Assembly: GCA_025450355.1 (NCBI GenBank)
Contig: JANWHR010000196.1
Coordinates: forward strand, 1-6,214
Reading direction: 5' to 3'
Length of the DNA: 6,214 nucleotides
Source: Micropepsaceae bacterium
Lineage (GTDB): Bacteria > Pseudomonadota > Alphaproteobacteria > Micropepsales > Micropepsaceae
A program made the translations under genes and the position numbers. The notes beneath the pieces are model-generated. The model had not been told where the DNA came from and did not search any database. It saw only the letters and a program-made list of their open reading frames with translations. The first letter of the stretch is position 1, and every line of letters begins with the position of its first letter. Shown piece by piece: positions 1 to 4,545 of the stretch.

Positions 1-95
1 CGTGGGAAGAAAACGTCTGTGCCGAAAACCCGTTTGAATTCTTTGCCGGGAAGAATGACGCGGTTATTCCAATCGCGAAGACGGGGGATTTTTAA
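1..95 (+). CDS. C-terminal end of an unidentified protein (partial, 5' end outside window)
   Basis: Reading from base 3 gives 30 codons and then TAA at 93-95. The residues begin WEENVCAENPFEFF and end with AVIPIAKTGDF. The composition is that of a normal soluble protein end, rich in acidic and hydrophobic residues with few Arg or Pro, unlike the Arg/Pro-rich products of the other two frames here. The 'ENPxxFF' pattern vaguely recalls the tails of some TIM-barrel metal hydrolases, but 30 residues are too few to assign a family and I give no function. Because the gene starts to the left of the window, neither its start nor its length can be judged. It ends about 350 bases before the next plus-strand gene, with hairpins and a possible convergent small gene between, so it is probably a separate transcription unit. 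Confidence 0.55.
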   Translation, partial: WEENVCAENPFEFFAGKNDAVIPIAKTGDF

Positions 96-134
96 AGCCG
101 GGAAAAATGCGGGCTGGCCGCCGCCGCGCCGAAG

Positions 135-167
135 TGGCGCTATGGCGCGCCAAGGCGGGAAGCCCGC
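135..167. terminator. Two adjacent small hairpins, possible bidirectional termination region
   Basis: TGGCGC at 135-140 pairs with GCGCCA at 147-152 (6 bp stem, 6-base loop). GCGGG at 155-159 pairs with CCCGC at 163-167 (5 bp stem, 3-base loop). They lie between the stop of the partial plus-strand gene (95) and the stop of the putative minus-strand small gene (184), where a shared terminator would be expected. Neither stem is followed by a T-tract on either strand, so a classical intrinsic terminator is not shown. Short GC stems also arise readily in DNA this rich in GC. Confidence 0.25.
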
Positions 168-183
168 GGTCCATACGGAATTT

Positions 184-321
184 CTAAAATATGGCGCCGT
201 GTTCGGACCAGAGGCGCACCGCCTCTTCGACATTCAGCAGCCGCCGCTTTCCGGGGCCGTTCAGCTTGCGCGGCCACAGCGCGAATATTCCGGTCAGCAT
301 CAGGAAAAGACTGATTCGCAT
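184..321 (-). CDS. Possible small membrane protein (45 aa), leaderless
   Basis: This minus-strand frame starts with ATG at 321-319 and ends with TAG at 186-184. Residues 4-16 (SLFLMLTGIFALW) are a hydrophobic stretch that could be one membrane segment or a signal anchor. It is followed by a basic segment (PRKLNGPGKRR) and then a more acidic amphipathic tail. About three quarters of third codon positions are G or C, and CTG, CGC, AAG and GTG are used as in the neighbouring genes, which favours real coding. There is no Shine-Dalgarno, but a perfect extended -10 box ends seven bases before the A of the ATG, so transcription would begin at or next to the start codon. I recognise no family. The same frame stays open upstream to about 630 because it lies antisense to the next gene; I prefer the short form because of the promoter. 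It could still be a chance ORF. Confidence 0.4.
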   Translation of the reverse strand: MRISLFLMLTGIFALWPRKLNGPGKRRLLNVEEAVRLWSEHGAIF

Positions 322-327
322 GTTCGG

Positions 328-336
328 ATTATACCA
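328..336 (-). promoter_or_regulatory. Extended -10 promoter element (TGGTATAAT), minus strand
   Basis: Read on the minus strand, 336 to 328 is TGGTATAAT: a perfect sigma-70 type -10 hexamer with the TGn extension, which allows promoter activity without a good -35. No convincing -35 is seen 15-18 bases upstream (GTTTGC or GCGTTT are the best). Six bases separate the hexamer from the ATG at 321, which puts the predicted transcription start at that ATG. Such an AT-rich match is rare by chance in DNA of this composition. The hexanucleotide CGCATG occurs as a direct repeat at 317-322 and 337-342, exactly 20 bases apart, flanking the element. Confidence 0.45.
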
Positions 337-448
337 CGCATGCCCAACGCAAACGCCCATTTTGGGCTTCATCCGTCTTGCCGGAAGCACGTGAAAAGCG
401 CACCCTGCCGGCCAATCGTGAGTTGAGCAGGGCCGGGAGGAGACTGCC

Positions 449-2128
449 ATGCAGAAGTCACTGTTGCTCGCCGCTTCCGTTCTTGCGCTCATGACAGGCG
501 CCGCAGCGGCGCAGGCGCCCGCGGCCCTGACCGGCAGCGTCACATCGGCCAAGGAAGGCGCCATGGAAGGCGTCGTGGTCACCGCCAAAAAAGACGCTTC
601 GACCATTGCCATATCCGTCGCAACCGACAACCGGGGGCATTACAGCTTTCCGGCCGCAAAGCTCGATGCCGGCCATTACGCGCTGACGATTCGCGCCATT
701 GGTTATGACCTCGATCGGGCCGCCGCGGCCGATGTGAAGTCCGGCGCCACAACGACGGCCAATCTGACACTGGCGCCCACAAAAAACCTCGCGGCCCAGC
801 TCAGCCATGCCGAATGGCTGATCAGCATGCCGGGCACGGACCAGCAGAAGAAATTCCTGCTCTCCTGCAACAGTTGCCACAGTTACCAGCGCATCGTGAA
901 TTCGCGGCACGACGCGGATGAATTCATGCAGGTGTTCAACCGCATGTCGGGCTACTATCCCGGCAGCACGCCATTGCAGCCGCAACGGCTGATCGGCACG
1001 GCGCGGCGCAATCTCGGCGGCGGCGCGGGCAACGCCATGGGAGATACCACGCTCGCGAACCGCATGCGCGGGGCGGCGGAATGGCTCGCCAGCGTCAATC
1101 TCCACAACGGGCCGGAGCACAGCTACCCGCTGCACACCCTGCCCCGGCCCACCGGGCGCAGCACGCATTTCATCGTCACGGAATACGACCTGCCTCGTAA
1201 AACCATCGAACCGCACGACGTGATTGTCACCCGCGATGGTCAGGTCTGGTACTCGGATTTCGGGGCACTGTTCATCGGCAGGATGGATCCGAAAACCGGC
1301 AAGGTGACGGAATATCCGAGTCCCAAAATCAAGGAGGGCTTCCCCGTCGGCACCCTGGACCTCGAAGAGGACCACGACGGCAATCTCTGGGTCGCCATGA
1401 TGTATCAGGGCGGCGTCGCGAAATTCGACCGCAAGACCGGCAAGGTGCAGACCTGGTCCGTGCCGAAGGAATGGCAGACCGATGCGACCCAGCAGTCTTT
1501 TGTGTCGCCGACGTCGATGCAGGTGGACGGCAAGGTCTGGGTGAAGAATTCCGACCACGCGCAGATTCTGCGGCTCGAACCGGCCACGGGAAAATGGGAG
1601 AATCTGGGTACGTTCACCGATCCGGAGACGAAGAAGAACATCGGCTCCTATGGCATCAATGCCGATCTGAAGAACAACCTTTACATGCTCGATTTCAATT
1701 CGGGCGATCTGGGCATTCTGGACGCCGCGACGAAGAAGCTGCGTATTTTCCGCACGGAAATTCCCAATTCGCGGCCACGGCGCGGCCGGGTGGACGAACA
1801 GAACCGGCTCTGGTTTGCGGAATATGACGGCAACGCCATCGGTATGCTCGACCCGAAAGCCGAGACCATGAAGGAATGGCGCGTTCCGGCGGAATGGTCG
1901 AATCCCTACGACGTCATCGTGGACAAAAACGGTGATGCCTGGACCGCGTCCATGATGAACGACCGCGTCGTGCGGCTGAACACCAAGACCGGTCAGTTCA
2001 CGGAATATCTGCTGCCGAACCCGACCAATATCCGCCGCGTGTGGATCGACAACTCCACCACGCCCGTGACGTTCTGGGCCGGCAGCAATCACGGCGCGTC
2101 GATCGTCAAACTCGAACCGCTGGATTAA
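449..2128 (+). CDS. Exported cytochrome c / Vgb-type beta-propeller fusion protein
   Basis: This 559-residue protein has a Sec signal peptide at residues 1 to about 21 (MQKS, then a Leu/Ala-rich core, with AAA before Gln22). Residues 27 to about 107 read as a carboxypeptidase-regulatory-like beta-sandwich, with GVVVTAKKD and then TDNRGHYSFP...GHYALTIRAIGYD. Residues about 120-218 look like a class I cytochrome c domain: CNSCH at 140-144 is a haem c attachment motif, and a closing helix (RGAAEWLASVNL) ends at 218. Met197, Met166 or Met160 could be the sixth haem ligand. Residues about 255-559 form a propeller with seven repeat units starting near 255, 302, 353, 400, 442, 485 and 527, typically 'DGxxW...GxxxRxDPKTGKxxEYxxP', like virginiamycin B lyase (Vgb) propellers. 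It is therefore likely periplasmic, binding haem and an unknown ligand. The Vgb likeness concerns the fold; antibiotic lyase activity should not be assumed. The start is supported by GGGAGGAG at 435-442. Similar 'carboxypeptidase regulatory-like' cytochrome/propeller proteins are known in soil bacteria, mostly without assigned function. Confidence 0.88.
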   Translation: MQKSLLLAASVLALMTGAAAAQAPAALTGSVTSAKEGAMEGVVVTAKKDASTIAISVATDNRGHYSFPAAKLDAGHYALTIRAIGYDLDRAAAADVKSGATTTANLTLAPTKNLAAQLSHAEWLISMPGTDQQKKFLLSCNSCHSYQRIVNSRHDADEFMQVFNRMSGYYPGSTPLQPQRLIGTARRNLGGGAGNAMGDTTLANRMRGAAEWLASVNLHNGPEHSYPLHTLPRPTGRSTHFIVTEYDLPRKTIEPHDVIVTRDGQVWYSDFGALFIGRMDPKTGKVTEYPSPKIKEGFPVGTLDLEEDHDGNLWVAMMYQGGVAKFDRKTGKVQTWSVPKEWQTDATQQSFVSPTSMQVDGKVWVKNSDHAQILRLEPATGKWENLGTFTDPETKKNIGSYGINADLKNNLYMLDFNSGDLGILDAATKKLRIFRTEIPNSRPRRGRVDEQNRLWFAEYDGNAIGMLDPKAETMKEWRVPAEWSNPYDVIVDKNGDAWTASMMNDRVVRLNTKTGQFTEYLLPNPTNIRRVWIDNSTTPVTFWAGSNHGASIVKLEPLD

Positions 2129-2144
2129 AATCGGCAAACGACCT

Positions 2145-2270
2145 GTCATCCCGCACAAGCCCTCCGGAGCTGTGGCGACGGAGGGCGCGATGCGGGACCC
2201 ACTGGGCCGCAAAAGCAGGTTTCGAAGTGGGTCCCGGCTCACGCCGCGTGCCGCGGCTGGCCGGGATGAC
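2145..2270. repeat. Multi-hairpin intergenic repeat element
   Basis: The spacer between two genes folds almost completely. The outer arms GTCATCCCG (2145-2153) and CGGGATGAC (2262-2270) are a perfect 9 bp inverted repeat. Inside lie two perfect hairpins: GCCCTCCG (2159-2166) with CGGAGGGC (2179-2186), and CGGGACCCACT (2193-2203) with AGTGGGTCCCG (2226-2236, 11 bp stem, 22-base loop). The whole would form a three-way junction. The arms and the 'CCTCCGGAGCTGTGGCGACGGAGG' style core resemble dispersed intergenic repeats I associate with alphaproteobacterial genomes. No T-tract follows, so termination is not obvious; it may protect or process the upstream mRNA. The right arm ends only 7 bases before the next gene's Shine-Dalgarno. 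Confidence 0.75.
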
Positions 2271-2277
2271 GGAAAAT

Positions 2278-2283
2278 GGAGAG
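2278..2283 (+). promoter_or_regulatory. Ribosome binding site deciding the amidohydrolase start
   Basis: GGAGAG at 2278-2283 lies at proper distance (GGAG ends 6 bases before) from the ATG at 2288. The upstream in-frame ATG at 2276 overlaps this motif and has only a weak GGGA about 9 bases ahead of it, inside the hairpin arm. The 2288 start is therefore preferred; it also leaves a normal signal-peptide N-region (MTGRIHRR). Confidence 0.55.
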
Positions 2284-2287
2284 TGAC

Positions 2288-3736
2288 ATGACGGGAAGGA
2301 TTCATCGGCGCGTAATGCTGGCCTCGTTTGTGGCGCTGGCCTTCGCGTTGCCTGCGGCGGCGCAACAGAACGCGATCTTGTACGAAGGCGCGCGGCTGAT
2401 CACCGGGGACGGATCGCCGGCCATCGAAAACTCCGCCTTTCTCGTCCAGAACGGCGCCTTCACCCGCGTGGGGCGCAAAGGCGAAATTCCATTGCCTGCG
2501 GGCGCGAACCGCGTGGACCTTTCCGGCAAGACCGTGATGCCCACGCTGGTGGACATGCACGGCCATTTCGGATTCCAGAACCTGATTGCCGGGACCATGT
2601 CCAAGGACATGTTCAACCGCGACAATCTCACAGATCATCTGCAGCGTCTGGCCTATGTGGGGGTGGGTGCGGTGGTGGGCGTCGGCGATCTTGCCGACCG
2701 CTCGGACATGCACGGCGGACGCACGCACTGGAGCAACATCGCGCTGGAAATCCGCAATGAGACCATTCCCGGCGCGGCGCTGTTCAAGACGGCCGGGCCC
2801 GGGATCGCCTGGCCTGGTTCCGGCGCGCAGGGCGACCCATCGCGCGTGGACGTCGCCTATCCCGTCACCACGCCGGAAGAAGCGCGCGCGGCGGTGCGCG
2901 ACTACGTCAAGATGAAACCCGAATTCATCAAAATCTGGGTCGATGACCGAAGCGGCACGAAGAAGACCCTGACGCCGGAGCTTTATGGCGCGATCCTGGA
3001 TGAAGCGCACAAGTTCAATGTTCCGGTCGGTGTGCACAACGTGAAACTGTCTGATGCCAAGCTGATGATCCGGGACGGCATGGAGGGCTGGCTGCACGTG
3101 CCGGTGCGCGGCGGGGACGTGGTGGACGACGAGATCATCCGCCTGGTGAAGGACCGGATCGCGCGCAACGACCGCCCGCATATGTGGGTGACGCCCGCGC
3201 TCATCACCGCCTGGATGAACACAACCGGCGGGCCAAACCGCCCCAACTGGCTGGATGATCCGCTGCTGAAGGCGCTCTATTCGCCGCAGCAGATCGAGAA
3301 ATACTGGGGCGCACCACTGCGGAAAATGACGCCCGGCGATGTGGCGCGCGCCAAACGGGAGTTCGCGGCGGACGGCAAGAACATGATGCTTTTGCGCGCT
3401 GCCGGCATGACGGTGGTCGGGGGAACCGATACCGGCCAGACGCGGCATCTGGTGGCGTTCCAGAATCACCTTGATCTCGAGAGCATGGTTGCCATGGGCC
3501 TGACGCCGATGGAGGCCATCAGGGCGGCGACCAGCGACGGCGCAGCGGCCGGGCATTTCAACACCGGCCTGGTCGCGCCTGGACGCAACGCCGATTTCAT
3601 CGTGCTGAATGCCAATCCGCTGGACAGCATTTCCAACACGCGAAAGATCGACAAGGTGTATTTGCGCGGCGCCGAGGTCCCGCGTGCGCAATATGCCGCC
3701 AAATGGGCGACACAAATGAGAACCGCGAGCCGGTGA
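2288..3736 (+). CDS. Exported metal-dependent amidohydrolase family protein
   Basis: This 482-residue protein starts at the ATG at 2288; starting at 2276 would add MESD. Residues 1-25 are a signal peptide: IHRR, a hydrophobic core, and AAA before Gln26. The amidohydrolase superfamily ligand set is complete. His91 and His93 lie in VDMHGH after the first beta strand. Lys215 in FIKIWVDD is the likely carboxylated, metal-bridging lysine. His250 (GVHN) and His270 (WLHVP) follow, and Asp381 in GGTDTG is the catalytic aspartate. The C-terminal GRNADFIVLNANPLDSI segment is the small beta-sandwich domain typical of imidazolonepropionase/prolidase-like members. A binuclear metal centre hydrolysing an amide, lactone or ester bond in the periplasm is inferred; the substrate is unknown. 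The gene follows the propeller-protein gene after a folded repeat spacer and precedes the dehydrogenase pair by 141 bases, so a common transcript is possible but not shown. Confidence 0.9.
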   Translation: MTGRIHRRVMLASFVALAFALPAAAQQNAILYEGARLITGDGSPAIENSAFLVQNGAFTRVGRKGEIPLPAGANRVDLSGKTVMPTLVDMHGHFGFQNLIAGTMSKDMFNRDNLTDHLQRLAYVGVGAVVGVGDLADRSDMHGGRTHWSNIALEIRNETIPGAALFKTAGPGIAWPGSGAQGDPSRVDVAYPVTTPEEARAAVRDYVKMKPEFIKIWVDDRSGTKKTLTPELYGAILDEAHKFNVPVGVHNVKLSDAKLMIRDGMEGWLHVPVRGGDVVDDEIIRLVKDRIARNDRPHMWVTPALITAWMNTTGGPNRPNWLDDPLLKALYSPQQIEKYWGAPLRKMTPGDVARAKREFAADGKNMMLLRAAGMTVVGGTDTGQTRHLVAFQNHLDLESMVAMGLTPMEAIRAATSDGAAAGHFNTGLVAPGRNADFIVLNANPLDSISNTRKIDKVYLRGAEVPRAQYAAKWATQMRTASR

Positions 3737-3776
3737 TGCTTTGCGGGTGCGGGAGTCTGCGGCATTTACCTCCACA

Positions 3777-3819
3777 CGAAATTTGCAAGGCCAATTTCGA
3801 TCCCGGATCAAGTCCGGGA
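3777..3819. repeat. Tandem hairpins in the spacer before the dehydrogenase genes
   Basis: CGAAATT (3777-3783) pairs with AATTTCG (3793-3799; 7 bp stem, 9-base loop). TCCCGGA (3801-3807) pairs with TCCGGGA (3813-3819; 7 bp stem, loop TCAAG), one base later. The second hairpin, with its flank (GATCCCGG...CCGGGAC), matches a common alphaproteobacterial intergenic repeat. Read on the minus strand it gives the familiar spurious peptide 'CPGLDPGS'. No T-tract follows on the plus strand. It may mark the 3' end of the amidohydrolase message or an RNA processing site. Confidence 0.55.
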
Positions 3820-3833
3820 CAGGCTTGCCCCAC

Positions 3834-3843
3834 AAGGAGGAGG
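3834..3843 (+). promoter_or_regulatory. Very strong Shine-Dalgarno tract without an obvious gene start
   Basis: AAGGAGGAGG is close to a perfect anti-16S match, yet it lies 34 bases before the ATG at 3878, which has its own modest GAGG at 3865-3868. At normal spacing the tract would serve a TTG at 3849, opening a 10-codon frame that overlaps the start of the next gene. It could also be a ribosome standby site, or support the in-frame TTG at 3857, although 16 bases is a long spacing. Confidence 0.45.
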
Positions 3844-3848
3844 TGGTT

Positions 3849-3881
3849 TTGATTCCTTGCCACAGAGGGTGGACGATATGA
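3849..3881 (+). CDS. Possible 10-codon leader peptide coupled to the dehydrogenase genes
   Basis: TTG at 3849, 5-8 bases after the strong Shine-Dalgarno tract, opens a frame encoding (M)IPCHRGWTI and ends with TGA at 3879-3881. That stop overlaps the ATG of the next gene (ATGA at 3878-3881), the classic arrangement for translational coupling. No run of one regulatory amino acid is seen, so attenuation of the trp/his type is not supported. TTG is an uncommon start and the frame is very short, so this is a weak call based on spacing and overlap alone. Confidence 0.15.
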   Translation: MIPCHRGWTI

Positions 3882-4543
3882 GTGGAAAGGACAAATCGCG
3901 GCGGGCCTTCCTGAAGGGGGCGGCGGCGGGTGCGGGGGCTGTGGCCGCCAACGCGGTGGTTCCGGCTGCACCGGCCAACGCGGCCGAGCCGATGCCGATG
4001 AACATGCCGGCCCCGGAGCAGCACGGTGCGTTTTTCAACGCTGATGACGCGGCGGCAGTTGCCGCGTTTGCCGAACGCATTTTTCCCGGTGCACCTGGCA
4101 TGCCGGGCGCCACAGATGCCGATGTCCTGAACTATATCGACCTTGCGCTGGCCGGCGCCTATTCCGATTTGCAGGAATTCTATCGCCATGGGCTGAACCA
4201 GCTCGACGCCCATAGCCGCGCCGTCTATGGCCGCCCCTTCGCGCGGCTGGATGCGAATCAGCAGGACGAAGTTCTGACCGCGCTGGAGGCCGGCCGGGCG
4301 CCGGACTTCGCCTGGCCGTCCGCACGGGCATTCTTCGAAACTATCCGTACGCACACGATTGAGGGGATGTTCGCCGATCCGGTCTATGGCGGGAACAGGG
4401 ACTTTGCCGGCTGGAAGCTGATCGGCTTTCCGGGCGCGCAACCCTTCTTCACCAAACCCGAAATCCAGAGCCGGGATGAATTCACCCGGGCGCCAATCAC
4501 GGGAGTGCAAACGCAGGCCTCGAAACCGAAACGGAGGACCTGA
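3878..4543 (+). CDS. Gluconate 2-dehydrogenase subunit 3 family protein, Tat-exported
   Basis: This 221-residue protein is the small subunit of a periplasmic flavin dehydrogenase. SRRAFLK at residues 7-13 is a perfect twin-arginine motif, followed by an Ala/Gly-rich core and probable cleavage near residues 35-36 (PANA/A). The mature part begins with a Met-rich stretch (MPMNM, 39-43). It then shows the family pattern: FFNADDAAAVAAFAERIFPG, then YIDLALAG, and the signature EGMFADPVYGGNRDFAGW continuing to LIGFPG (162-186). In this family the small subunit is thought to help fold and export the FAD subunit, which has no signal of its own. The ATG at 3878 is chosen because it has GAGG 9 bases upstream and leaves a normal 7-residue N-region before the arginines; an in-frame TTG at 3857 would add seven residues. 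The gene ends two bases before the FAD subunit gene and contains that gene's Shine-Dalgarno (GGAGG, 4533-4537). Confidence 0.92.
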   Translation: MSGKDKSRRAFLKGAAAGAGAVAANAVVPAAPANAAEPMPMNMPAPEQHGAFFNADDAAAVAAFAERIFPGAPGMPGATDADVLNYIDLALAGAYSDLQEFYRHGLNQLDAHSRAVYGRPFARLDANQQDEVLTALEAGRAPDFAWPSARAFFETIRTHTIEGMFADPVYGGNRDFAGWKLIGFPGAQPFFTKPEIQSRDEFTRAPITGVQTQASKPKRRT

Positions 4544-4545
4544 CC

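Noticed and set aside
191..394. 67-codon plus-strand frame opposite the small minus-strand gene.
   Set aside because: Composition is Arg/Ser-rich with no Shine-Dalgarno; it is best explained as the shadow of the minus-strand frame.
19..426. 135-codon plus-strand frame with a GTG start at the left edge.
   Set aside because: It is Arg/Pro/Gly/Ser-rich, overlaps the more protein-like frame ending at 95 and the putative minus-strand gene, and has no ribosome binding site.
184..630. 148-codon minus-strand frame extending the small gene into the start of the propeller-protein gene.
   Set aside because: The upstream two thirds lie antisense to the signal peptide and beta domain and look like a shadow. 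The extended -10 box inside the frame would leave the longer start untranscribed from that promoter.
1211..2125. Streptogramin (virginiamycin B) resistance function for the propeller domain.
   Set aside because: Only the fold and repeat pattern match. The signal peptide, the added cytochrome domain and the gene context argue for a different role, and lyase active-site residues could not be confirmed by eye.
2041..2286. 81-codon plus-strand frame over the end of the propeller gene and the repeat spacer.
   Set aside because: It translates the hairpin repeat into an Arg/Gly/Ser-rich peptide ending in 'RLAGMTE', a familiar artefact of such repeats.
458..4510. Stop-free minus-strand frame of 1350 codons spanning three plus-strand genes and both spacers.
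   Set aside because: The three sense genes (starts 449, 2288, 3878) share one phase, and this frame is their codon-on-codon antisense. It stays open because they do not use TTA, CTA or TCA codons, which are rare in GC-rich genomes. The product is Arg/His/Pro/Gly-rich with no domain, and includes the 'CPGLDPGS'-like repeat translation typical of spurious alphaproteobacterial ORFs in another frame.
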